Source of the DNA: Globodera rostochiensis
Taxonomy: Eukaryota > Nematoda > Chromadorea > Rhabditida > Heteroderidae
NCBI GenBank assembly: GCA_018350325.1
Contig: JAEVLN010000006.1
Span: 3,052,693 to 3,116,692 of the forward strand
Length of the DNA: 64,000 nt
Reading direction: 5' to 3'
The notes under the pieces are model-generated. The model saw only the letters and a list, made by a program, of their open reading frames with translations. It did no database searches and was not told where the DNA came from. The position numbers were made by a program, and so were the translations under genes. This document shows positions 33,501 to 44,390 of this stretch, one piece after another; the first letter of the stretch is position 1, and the number at the start of each line of letters is the position of its first letter.

Positions 33501-35245
33501 GAAAATAAAAGCGTCCCATCCTTCTAAGTTCGTAAATTTTCCATTCAGGCACACTTTTGAGCAATAAAACCAATGATGAAAACTCAATGTTTTGGCGATG
33601 AAGAAATATTGTGGCACGATGCCATTCAATCAAATCCGGCACCGGCAAAAGGTTTTTGAGGTCCTGTGATTAAGAGATTAATCAAAAGTCGCAAATTTTT
33701 TAAAATAAAATTCCCTCCACCCAAAAAAAATGTTACCTATATTTTTTATTTTGCAACATTTTGTTGCAATCCTTTAAATCAAAAAATTTGAATTTATAAA
33801 TCAAAAATGAGCCTGTTCAGAGGAATCTTCGATGAATACTGGAATTGTGCCACATGACAAAGCGACGTATAAATTTTTGGCAAAGTTTGCCTTATCACTG
33901 GTGAACAGTAAACGAAATGTGGACTCGAACTTTGCTGAATTGCAAATTAATTTTGTTTGTTATTAGTCAAAATAAAGTCTTTTAAATAATATTTGTTTTT
34001 AATATATTAATACTCAAATGGAAGAAATTTAAAAAATTGTCTTTAATAAAATAAAATGCTTAAGACTATTGAAAAAAATACAGATATTTCGTGTCTCTAC
34101 ATAAATTTAAAAAAAAAACCTTCTTTTATAGGCAAAATTTGACAAATATTATTAGTTTCGCCACATTTGTTGTAGAAATGATTATATTGTAATGTTGAAA
34201 CAGCCACGCTCAATTGCATCGCTAAAATGTGCTGAAAACAGAAAAAAGCAAACATTATTTATTTATAAACAACATATAAAAACATAAATTGTTATTATTA
34301 ATTATTTTTATTTTATTTAAAAATTAATATTTAAATACTTTTCGTTTTTGGAAAATCATTTGTATCGCTGGCTTCTGTTGTGACACATTAATATAAAGAC
34401 GTATATCAACTGAAGGAAAAAATGCTCTGAAAAATATTAATTTTTCAACAAAAATAATGAACATTATAAAATATGATTTTAATTTAGGATTGCTCCCCGA
34501 CCCTTCTGGGGTGGGAATGTCGGGGTTTGAGGGCGAAAACCAGACCAAAATATCTTAGTTTTTTTATTCATTAATTAACCCAAAATTTTGGGGTTTCGGG
34601 GCAAAAACTCCGATGTCGGAGGTTTTGGGTCGGGGAGAACCCTATTTTTTTTGATATAAAATATACCCATGATCAAAATCGGATGCTGCAAAAAGAGCAC
34701 GAAAATGTTTTGTTCTGAACTCTTTGGTGGGCTTTGAACCATGCAAAAAAATAAAAAGACGATTCAATCCATTATTTGGAAAATTCTGTGTAAAATAAAT
34801 TATAAAAATCTTATTAAATGTAAAACAAATAAATAATTGTACCTCAGATAAAGTTGTTTGCTCGGATATAAATTGTACAGTAATGCACGCCTTTGTGACA
34901 TCATTTTGCCAATAATTACTTTTCATAATCCATTTTGTCAACACTTTTTCGCTTTTGGTTGCAATTTTTGAATAATTTGACACAAAAGCACTAAATTCCG
35001 CGCAAATACTTAATTTTTGAATTTATATTAATGGTTTTATTTTTATGTAAAAACTTATTGGAATATTTTTTGCGTTCGCCAGTTATTAGGAGCAGAAGCA
35101 ATTCGTCAGTTTTGTCTGAAATGGTAAAATTTAATTAATTAAATAATTAATGCATTTTACCTTCTCGGAATGGTTTGGATGCAAATATTAAAATGCAGAT
35201 CAAAATAGCGATTATTACAATTAAATAGAAAATTCTGGGTCTCAT
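30565..35245 (-). CDS. Exostosin-like heparan sulfate glycosyltransferase (GT47 + GT64)
   Basis: Fifteen exons from the ATG at 35245: 35245-35161, 35115-35055, 34990-34843, 34785-34667, 34426-34339, 34231-34120, 33934-33813, 33663-33477, 33311-33160, 33053-32879, 32756-32593, 32469-32345, 32242-32175, 31024-30919 and 30730-30565, giving 625 residues. Residues 5-23 form a type II signal anchor (MRPRIFYLIVIIAILICIL), as in Golgi glycosyltransferases. The exostosin (GT47) region follows, ending with PDLIEWHRATI...RRMGRFYFQ. From about residue 417 comes the GT64 domain: SLNGLRYLDRIIVIW, NSLNDRFMPL, TEGVLSIDDDFN with the metal-binding DDD, VWRENRGRIVG, YNIVLTSGAFIHRY and TNCEDIAMAFWVSYLTR. EXT proteins polymerise the heparan sulfate backbone in the Golgi. 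The protein stops soon after LTRNGPLKT, some tens of residues earlier than EXT1/EXT2 as I know them. Intron 7 appears to use a GC donor. Confidence 0.88.
31140..32015. repeat. Short tandem repeats of CGACAAAATACCGACTCCCC in an EXT intron, both orientations
   Basis: Direct units lie at 31170-31260 and 31700-31850 (CGACAAAATACCGACTCCCC). Reverse-complement units lie at 31940-32010 (GTCGGTATTTTGTCGTTTTT). Between them is a CTCAACCGGTCTCAACTG run and, near 31410-31450, TTAGGTTTAGGC words. The arrangement can fold back. Open frames here are repeat artefacts. Confidence 0.7.
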
Positions 35246-36195
35246 TGCCAATGTATTTAAATCTAAATTTTCAATACATTTTATATGTAAAAAAATTGAA
35301 CAGTCATAAAAATCAATTGCACAATTCATTTGTGAGAACAAGAAATATTTGATCACCAACTTCCAAATTATAAAAGGAAGGTCACATTATGAATTACATA
35401 AGCGTCCATTATATTTTGTGATTATTGATTCACTAATTATTATTAAAAAATTGCTATTTTTGTAAAAGGTTTTGAATAATAATGACTATTTTTTTAAAAA
35501 TATTTGTGGTGATAATTAAGAAATATCTAAATTAGGAATAGGGTAGAGCGGGATCGGGATTATAAAACAAATCTTTTTGACGTGTGGATCGACGCTTCCA
35601 ATAAGCTCCGTCGAAAAAATTTTGAATTTTGACTCAATTTAAAAAAATGCGTGAATTTGAAGCTTTTTAGGAATGGGAGGGGTCTGACAACGTCACATAA
35701 ATGCAATTAATTGCGTAAAACAAAAAATTTAAAGGAATCATATTACGTTTTTTTGTGAGAAAATTTGTAAAAAAATTATAGTCGTACTTTGCCGGAAATT
35801 CTTAATTTTCTAAATTTTAGGTAGGCGTGAGAAAATGGACAATTTGTTTCGATGTAAGAATCGTCTTTTTTTTTGGGGGGGGGGGGGGTGGGGACAAACT
35901 ACTTTTTATCAATGTAAATGCCATTTTCATAAATTTATACTTAATATTCGAAGTTCTGCGCAACACCACGTTAAATTAACCTATCTATTTAAGAAAACCA
36001 TTGGTTAAATAGTGTTTGAATTGTAAAAAGCTAAACCCATCATATTTGGTGCATTTTAAAATTTTATTTAAAATAAATTTCTTGAATTTTTTTTTCTTTT
36101 AAATTTTTTATTTAATTATCTTGAAATACTTTCAGTCTTCAACAATCAACACTGAGTATAACTTCTGACAAAATATCGCGACAGATAATCTTGTC
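35246..36195. other. Intergenic region between the divergent EXT-like and Srsx genes
   Basis: It should contain both promoters. It also holds a GGCGCCGCC-family remnant (35575-35690) and a poly-G tract (35874-35889). No obvious TATA box was identified for either gene. Confidence 0.4.
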
Positions 36196-37974
36196 ATGAA
36201 TAATAATAATAATAATAATAATAATACGGTAATTTAATTTAATAATTTTAAATATTTAAAAATATATATTTAGCTGTTTGCGCTGTATGGACAGGATGGT
36301 CTTCCATGGGAACTGATTTTTTTAACTGCTGTACGAACTCTGATATCTAGCATCGGAATGTTCTTTAATATATCGCTCTTATATGTGACCATAAAATCCA
36401 AGTATAATTTAAATCTTGTTTGCAAAAATTATAAAATTTATTTTTTGCATATTTTTTTAAATTGTTAAATCGTCAATTTTGATCTTGATTCAGATCGCTG
36501 AATGGTCCCTGCAATTTTCTGATCGCTTTTGATGCAGCCGCTTGTGCTTGGTTTGAGCTCGGCTCCTGGGTTAGTATGGGCCAAATTTTGTTAGGCCACC
36601 AATTCATTTCCATTCGTCTGTGTTGTGTCCGACTTTTGTTCCCATTCATTTGTGGCATTTATGCATCAATGTCCGCAAATTTGTTGATCGCTTTTGATCG
36701 GCTGCTCAGCATCATTTTTCCGATATGGTCGGTGATCGATCAACAAATAAATTCTTTTATAAATATTTATTATTATTTGGTGATAAAATAATTCCTCTTA
36801 ATATTTATCATGATTTTGTTTATGCATTTTTATTTGTGTAGGTATGCTATGCGCAAGCCAACACGTCTGTACAAATTTTGCCTAATTTTGTTATGCTGTT
36901 TGCTGTTTCCGGGCTTTATTGTGCGAACAATATTCCGTTTGGTGTCAGAAACTTCCAAAGAAATGTATTGGCAAAACATAATTATTTATAAATTTTTTAA
37001 GCTTTACGACTTTAAAAATCTTAAGCTTCAACCAAAAAAGTTATAAAAATAAAACCCTCAAAAATTCATACAATTAAAATAATACTACAAAAAAATGCTG
37101 TTTTAATAAAAAAAATAATTTAAAAAGTTTGGAAAAAGCCAATACAATTTAAGGTTTGTTATGTGCATTCCGCATGAGTGCTTTTGGGACTGGGCCAGGG
37201 ATCAAAATTATGCATTAAACTCCGTTGTTACCGGAATGACTGTTTCCACTTACTTTGTCATATGGATTTTGTTGTCAAGACGAAATCGAAATGCCCAGAA
37301 TACCAGTAAGTTTTAGAAAAAAATGAGAATTTAAATAAATATGTCTAATAAATTTTTAATTCATAAAAAAAATTTATTTAAAAAATTTATCAAAATAAAA
37401 TTGAAACTCTTTTATTTAGGTTTGGCATCCGATGTATGGACTCGACATATTCTGAAGGCATTGACATTTTTGATGGCTCTCCAACTTTTGGGTCACACCG
37501 TGTCCAGCGTTGCGCGGCTGTCAGTTCCACATCTGCAGCTGACTGTCACCAGCTCGGCTGTCATAAGATTGGTGCTCAGCTTTTTGCCCAACATTGTGAT
37601 AGCAATTAATGCACCGGTTCTTTACAAAATGAAGTCAGATATTTTACATAAAATAAAAATTATAAAGCAATTAAATTGATTGCTAATAGTAAATGAAATT
37701 TTATCTGTGAGAAAAATAAAATTTACAATACATAAAATTTCATTTTAAAAGTTTATCTACCCAGAGCTTTTTTAAATAATTAAAAACTAAAATATATTTA
37801 AAAAAATTAATGTTTTATTTAAATTAAATTTTATACAGTTCGGAATATCGGCAAGCTTTTCAAAATGTGTTCAAATTTCTCCGATCATCATCCACCTACG
37901 TTACGACAATTAGTCAACAAAAGCGCTGGGCTCATCGAATCCACAGATCAGTCAGTGAGCACCAGAAGCTTTAA
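36196..37974 (+). CDS. Seven-transmembrane chemoreceptor, Srsx-like
   Basis: Seven exons: 36196-36228, 36274-36401, 36494-36727, 36842-36964, 37154-37305, 37420-37633 and 37839-37974, giving 339 residues, a normal length for nematode Srsx receptors. The N-terminus is M followed by nine Asn, encoded by an AAT microsatellite. TM1 is around LISSIGMFFNISLLYVTI. TM2 begins LNGPCNFLIAFDA, close to the Srsx 'GPCN.LI' signature. TM3 ends MSANLLIAFDRLLSIIFPIW, a DRY-like position with DRL, typical of Srsx. Further hydrophobic stretches lie in FCLILLCCLLFPGFIV, VVTGMTVSTYFVIWILL, LKALTFLMALQLLG and AVIRLVLSFLPNIVIAI. The tail carries a basic cluster (QQKRWAHRIHRS). Likely role: a G-protein-coupled receptor of sensory neurons; the ligand is unknown. 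Confidence 0.85.
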
Positions 37975-38415
37975 TTTAAGAAATGGAGTCTGTTTATTTA
38001 TACGAAAAAACCGAAAATTTCAATTTTGAATATTTTTATAAATTTCTTTACAATGCTATTTTTGAGCTTAACAAAGAATAAAAAGAAAGCAAATTGATCA
38101 CGTTCCGTTCAGTCGATTTAATCTATCCAAAACAAATGCACTTACAAATTAGCACATGGTAAAAAAAATTGATCGAAAAATGTAAAATTTCCGCTAAAAA
38201 TAGTTTGATTGAATATTTTGATGCCTTCTAATTCAATGCTGACGGCACATGGAAAGCGCGTTCGTCATCTAAAATCGAAAACAATTTTATTGGGCTTAAT
38301 CCAAAAAAAGTATTATTTTAAATAGTTTAACGTAATTTTAGTTACCAATTATTATTTTTTGCTTATATCGATTTGTCGTTATGCTTTTTCAAAAATGTGT
38401 TATTTAAACAATATT
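37975..38415. other. Intergenic region between convergent genes
   Basis: AT-rich. AATAAA motifs on both strands could serve the two converging genes. Nothing else was seen. Confidence 0.45.
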
Positions 38416-38988
38416 TTAAAAATAAAATGTTGGCAGACCGTCCATCAGCTTTGGCTGCTGCTCTTTTGGCAGCCAACCGTAAACGGCGTGGGCAGCCTTT
38501 GCTGCCACCCGCTCAACGTCATAATCGGCCGGTGGTACGTTTTTTGGCGCTTCTTGATCTTTGATCTTCTTCGGCTGCTTGTCGGCTGGCAGCCAACCGT
38601 ACACTTTGGCCGCCGCATTGGCTGCCACGCGCTCCATGTCATAATCGGCTGGCGCTTTTATTGTTTCTACCGGAGGCTTTGGCTTTTCTAAAAAATTTTA
38701 GCTTATGAAAAATCGTATCGTGATGGCCAGACTTTGTGATGCCTATAATTTATATACATTATCTAGAAATCAGCTTCAATTAATAAAATTTAAAAATAAT
38801 TATTTAATAAATTTATACCAGTTTGTTCATTGAGCAGTGCAACTTTTAATGCAGCTTTATCTTCAGTAGGATGAACTGGAGTTGTGTTGCCTACATTTTT
38901 AATGAATTTTTAAAAACAATTTTTGAATTTTACCAAATTCAAAAATTGCAGCCAAAGAAATTGCGGCGACCAACATAAATGTATTCAT
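38416..38988 (-). CDS. Small secreted protein with two VYGWLP repeats
   Basis: Three exons: 38988-38934, 38890-38819 and 38687-38416, giving 132 residues with all intron phases 1. Residues 1-18 (MNTFMLVAAISLAAIFEF) are a signal peptide. The mature part has a short linker (NTTPVHPTEDKAALKVALLN), a Pro/Lys stretch, and two imperfect copies of about 30 residues: ADYDMERVAANAAAKVYGWL and ADYDVERVAAKAAHAVYGWL, each followed by P..(K/Q)QPK. There are no cysteines after the signal. No family was recognised. The Ala-rich helix ending in an aromatic turn could be a small helical binding module. With a signal peptide, no membrane segment and small size, it fits a secreted or effector-type protein. Confidence 0.72.
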
Positions 38989-39490
38989 TTTAAATATTTG
39001 AAGGAATTTGGAGAAATAATTTTTTGAATGAATTTACAAAATTTTTCTCTATTTTATAAGAGAAAATGCTGACTTAATGTTGGCATTCTGTCATCAGAAA
39101 TTTGTTTGAAGACATTTGCCAATTTGGACAAAACAGGAAGTCCGGTCGATGAATTGCACATGAATTTTATTAATTGAATTTGTTACTAACCGATTGAGGT
39201 AATATGATTTTATTCTGACCAAATTTCTAATGGATTTAGCAACTGCGAAACGCGCGAAAAAATTTATTTTCAAATTTTTATACAGAAATTGGCTAAATTT
39301 AAATGCCTATTCATCGTTATGTAATTTTGATCACTGAATGAAGAGTGAGTGAAACGCCTTTTTATTCTGTTAATTTCATCCTTTTTATTAATTTTAAAAA
39401 AATGATGGCATTCAAAAATTACAAAAATAATAAATCCCAGCTCGTTTTTAGGGCAGGGGCAAATTGCATAAAGTTTTGGCTTCATTTTGA
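38989..39490. other. Intergenic region; promoter of the small secreted protein gene expected here
   Basis: TTTATAAG near 39054 (minus strand CTTATAAA) could be a TATA-like element about 65 bp upstream of the minus-strand ATG at 38988. No other feature was seen. Confidence 0.35.
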
Positions 39491-42400
39491 TTAGCCATCA
39501 GATGGGTGGACGATGTTTGGATGAATGTGCGCATCGGTGTCCGGATGTGCCGAATTTTCGCCCACATATGCTTCCTCGTGGGGCTCGTTGGTCTTTGGCC
39601 AATAGAACACATTGTCCCCTTCCGTTTCAAATTCACTTTCATCGTGGCCGCCCATAATTTCAGGTGAAAATAACTGTCAAAATAACAATTTTTAAAGCAT
39701 CTCTCCAAATTCTTCTCCAAAAACCCATTTTATTTGTTTTGTTTTAATTTTAGGTGGTCAAAAGGGTATTTCTTCTAATTATACAAAACAAAATTTGTGC
39801 CTCTTATTTTGACTGAAAATTCAATTAGGAAAAAGTTTTTATGTTAAATTATAAACTCACATAAACGCTGTCTTTAACCTTCGAATAAACATTTGGGGAA
39901 TAAATTTCTGGCGATAAAACCATAAACCCATAGGCATTGTCCGAGAAGTAACTTGGAGAAGCAATTGCTGAATTTAATTTTTGATTAATAAAAATTGTAA
40001 ACATGTGGAAAATATGTTTAAATATTTTTGTTTGGACTGTGTTAACAATTTTTAAAAGACACGAAAATTAGCACCTTTTAAATTAACAAATCAATCGCAC
40101 AAAATCTTTTATAAAAATAAAAACATAATTTATTTTTGAACAAAAATATTTATTTGTTTAATTAACTCTTTACCAGGACTAAGTAGTGAGGCCGAATATG
40201 TTTGTGGGCTGAGAATTTTCGGTTGAATCATTTGTGGCGATAACAAATCGGCAATTAATGTTTGTGGTGACAAAATTAACCCATCAATCATTGCCGGATT
40301 GAGCAAATTTGCTTGAAAGGTGGTTGGCGACAAAAGCTCCACTGCGATGGCCTAAGAATTTTCAAAACTCCGACATTAAATTCTTAATTTTATTCCTATT
40401 TTTTTGAAACTGCGTGCAAGATCTTTGAGAAGATAATTTAAACTATTAAATTCTGTTTAAAATAATTTTAATTATTTTTTCAGAACAATTTTTTTTTTGT
40501 CATTTTACCGGTATTGACATCAAATTAGCCTCAAAAATGGTTGGAGATAAGCAAAGGCATGTGAAAAATTGGGGTGAGAACAAATTAGCCAAAAATGCCC
40601 ATGGCGACAGCAATTGCATGTAAAATGCGGCGGGATTTGAATATGATGGAATGAAAGCTTGGGGGCTTAGCACGTAAAGCTGCATTAAAAAATAAATTCA
40701 TCAAAAAAGATTATTAAAAAGTAATACAAAAGTTTAAACACTACAATTTAATCATATACCGTATACAGTTGAAGTGAGCCCACTTGGGGCACAAATGCGA
40801 ATGGTGACAGAACGCCATAAATTGGGCCTGAGATTGGCAATGTTCGTTTTTGTCGAATTTTTGGCATATTTTCCTCAGACATTTGCTCAGTTTTAAACGA
40901 TCTGTTTAGAAAAAAACTTTAATTTTCAAGCAAAAAAATTTCACTAAAAATGGGCCACAAAACACTTATTATTATTTTTTAATTTAAAAAAAACTTACTT
41001 TTTATCACTCATCGGCAAGTTGTTAGCCCTTTCACGAATATATTGTTCAATTTCATCTTCCATATGATCGGCAGCAACTTTAAATTTAGTGCCACCCAGC
41101 TTGCTCCGAACATGCCTTTTGATGCCACGTTCAACTGTTTTTTTAATATTTTATACATTTTTTGTTATTAAAATCTCATTTTTATTTAATTTTACAATTA
41201 AAATGGTCGTACCTTTGCCCGTCTTCACAATGTCCATTTGTTTTTCGCTGAGAAATGTGTAGCCCTTGTCCAAGTAGTACTTGAACTGCTCCCGCGTCAT
41301 GCTGTTCTGCAATTGCGTCAACGATTCCACCGATTCTTTCAATATTCTCGACGTGTTTAGCAGCCCCTAAATTACATAATAAAATATTTTTTAAAATTTG
41401 TAAATAAACAGTTTTTAATAACCTTGTCAAGCGTATCTGTCATTAGATTGACTGGCTCAAGTATCTGATCCAATATTTGGCCAACATTTAGGGATTCCAA
41501 AATGTTTTCCAAAAATTTGCGACGTTTTAATTTGTCCGGGGTTAAAAGCTGTTTAAAAATTTTAAATTAAAAATTCTCAGAAATTTTCAAAATTCTATAA
41601 CTTTTTTTATTGTTGAAATATATTCAAAAAATGAAAAAATTAAATGAACTTAGAAAATTCCAAAAATTTCTTACATTGAATCAAATGACTAAATTCGAAT
41701 TTAAAAATTAAACTTTTTAAAAATTAATTTTATAAATAAATATTTTTAAATTTATAATTAAACTAATTAAATTTGTTTATGCCTAAGAATTTTTTAATTT
41801 TAATTTAAAAACAACATACTCTCAACAAATTTGGTACGGATGAAAGCAGTTCCTCGAAAGTTTGATTATTGAAATTTAAATTGTCCATTTTCTTTTTAAT
41901 ATTTTCCTCCGATTTTTTGTCATCATCGTCTTCATAAAGTCGAAGCAGTTCGGGTGACATAAACGAGACACTGTCATTGGCATAATGCAAATTGTTTTTC
42001 GCAGCCATAAGAGAAAAAATTCGAGGCGAAAAATACTAAAAATTTATTTTTTATTTTTATTTTTATATTGTTTCTGACTAAAATATATAATTATTGTAAA
42101 TTTAGTTGTTTAAAAGTCATTTTTTGCAATTATTTTAAATGTTAGAATTTTATAAAATATTTTTACCCTCGCGTTGTTTTTTGATTGCAGCGGTTTCTCA
42201 GATTTTGTGCTTTTGTCGTCATCCGGAGTCTTCGTTCCGTTATTTATATGCTTTTTCAATCGATTTTGTCTGAAATTTGCTTTTCGCAGTTGGTAAGCTT
42301 CTGTGATACTAAATAAATAAAAAAAAGATAAAAAAATTTTCATCATTAATTTTATAAATTAAGTTTATTTTATTTATTTATCCAACCAAAAATCTCTTTA

Positions 42401-43710
42401 ATTTTAATTTTGAAAATGTCAACCTTTTTCGCATTTCGTTGTATTTGGCCATGTTTTCTGAGTAATGCTTATATTTTTCTTGGAAACTCCGAATTCGTTC
42501 AATTTTCTCCAAATTTGACATTTTTTTAGATTGAAGTTTGGTCTAAAATAATAAGAAATCGATTAATTCAAATTTTAGTTTTTAATCATTTTTGTTAAAA
42601 TTATTAAAGTTGCAGCCGCTCAAAAAAATTGATCCAACGTGAACTATCATTTTTAATTTCAATAAATTTAAAATTTTTGAAGAAAATAATATGTCAAGTC
42701 AGTGGTTTTTATCGAGTCGTCTTGGATGATAATTAATTCATTTTGCAAAATGTCCCACCAATTTTGCATAATGTGTTTTCATTTTAACAATTTGTCGGCG
42801 CTTTCGTCGTGTCATTTTCCGCTGGTATTGCTTATAAGTGAGCTCCAACTTGTTCAAACGGTGCTTTTCCTTTTTTCCCTGTAAAGAAAAAACAGAATAT
42901 TCGAGTTTTTTTTTGTTTAAAAATAAATTTTCCAAAAAAATTATGCTTGAATTTGACAATTTATTTGATAAAAACATACATTTTTTTTTTAATTTGACAA
43001 TCAAAAATTTAATTTAAATAAGTAAAATTACCTCTTTCGACTCTCTTAATATTTCGGTATGCTTTGTGGATGGTTTTGCCAATTTTGACAACGGATCAAT
43101 GAGTATTTGCTTTAGCCATTCAATGGTTGACGGAATAATTCCCTGTTCTGCATTGTTGTTTTGGCAATAGTCAGATTCAGAAAGAACACTTTTTTTCTAA
43201 AATTTATTAATGCTAAATGCTTAAATTCTTACAAATTTCCAAGGTGTTTTTTATTCTAATGAAAATAGTTAAATTTAAACTATTTTATATTAATATTTCT
43301 CTGTAATTTTTAGAATTCATTTTAATTAAAAGATATTTTTGCCCATACTTTTATTGCGTTGTCGCGCGCTTCAAACAATTTGACAATACATTTTGCCACA
43401 CTTTGTGACGTATCACCATTTCGGGCACATTGCAAAAATAGTTTTTGCTCTGATTCTGGCACAACTTTTAATGCTGCTGAAGCTTTAGCCTTAAATATAT
43501 TTTGTTGTTTTTGATTGTTCAAATGCTCAAAAGTAAAGTTTTATAATTTTTAAAAATATTTCTATTTAAATTTACCAATAGCATCTGAGCAAAACCCTTT
43601 TGGAGGACAATTTTTTCAATAGTGAATTTGTTGGTATTTTCTTCATTATTGTGATAAATATGTGCTGACATGACATTGAACATAACAATTAATAACAGAA
43701 GCGCTTTCAT
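39491..43710 (-). CDS. MLT-10-like moulting-cycle protein
   Basis: Fifteen exons: 43710-43576, 43525-43349, 43196-43032, 42878-42759, 42542-42424, 42308-42167, 42035-41820, 41548-41423, 41366-41213, 41134-40999, 40901-40760, 40679-40509, 40351-40174, 39967-39861 and 39673-39491, giving 756 residues. Residues 1-16 (MKALLLLIVMFNVMSA) are a signal peptide. A Lys/Arg-rich charged region follows (GKKEKHRLNKLELTYKQYQR). Then comes the moulting-cycle domain (PF04870 type): YFSPRIFSLMAAKNN near residue 287, VSFMSPELLRLYEDDDD and SSVPNLLR. The C-terminal third repeats LSP motifs (GVLSPFAFVPQ, YVLSPQAFIPS, MQLLSPWAFLANLFSPQFF, LILSPQTLIADLLSPQ), a hallmark of MLT-10. It ends in an acidic/His tail. C. 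elegans MLT-10 is secreted from the epidermis during moults and is needed for cuticle replacement; the same role is inferred here. Confidence 0.88.
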
Positions 43711-44390
43711 TTTGTTTTAAAATTCTGAATTATAATTAATGTTTGGATATTAAAAAGTAGTATAATCTAATTGCTTGGTGAGTTTATTTACCTATACATA
43801 ATCTTACGGTAAGTTTTTAATTTAAACACAATAAAGCGAGATTCTTGGGATTTTGCATGTAAATTAGGGTGAACATGAACGAACATGACATTAATTTGTC
43901 ACTCAAATTAATCGCCGTAATTTCGCCGAATTTTGCGTCTTGGAAAATAATGAAAGCATTCAATGTTGCGTTATGTGACAATGATTTTTATTCGTTCACC
44001 CGGATGATCAGGAAGAAATAAAAAAAATTATTTAATAGCGCCGCAATTTGTTGCTGATAATTTACGACAATTTATGTGTTGACCTAATTGACTGGCGGGT
44101 GCATAGAAAATTTGCGAAAAATGACTGGAATTTGCTTAAATAGCACATAATTTATTTATTTAATTAAATTTCTGCAAATCTTTGAATTTTCAGATTTTTT
44201 ATGTGATGCTGCTAATCATCGAAAGTAGATTTATTTCTCTTCTCAAATTTGTTAAAATTCATATTTATTTAAATAAAAAACAATGGGAGAAAAAATTCAC
44301 ATATAATAAAAAATGAAAAAGAGCATGTTTTTACTACATATTCCACATTTACGAAAGATAGAAATAAAAAATATGACAATAAATCGGAAA
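43711..44390. other. Intergenic region between the MLT-10-like gene and the nuclear receptor
   Basis: AT-rich; it should hold the promoter of the MLT-10-like gene. No repeat or RNA gene was recognised. Confidence 0.4.

Noticed and set aside
36199..36225. AAT microsatellite as a non-coding repeat only
   Set aside because: It lies in frame after the receptor ATG and joins by a clean GT donor, so it is kept as the coding poly-Asn N-terminus of the Srsx gene.
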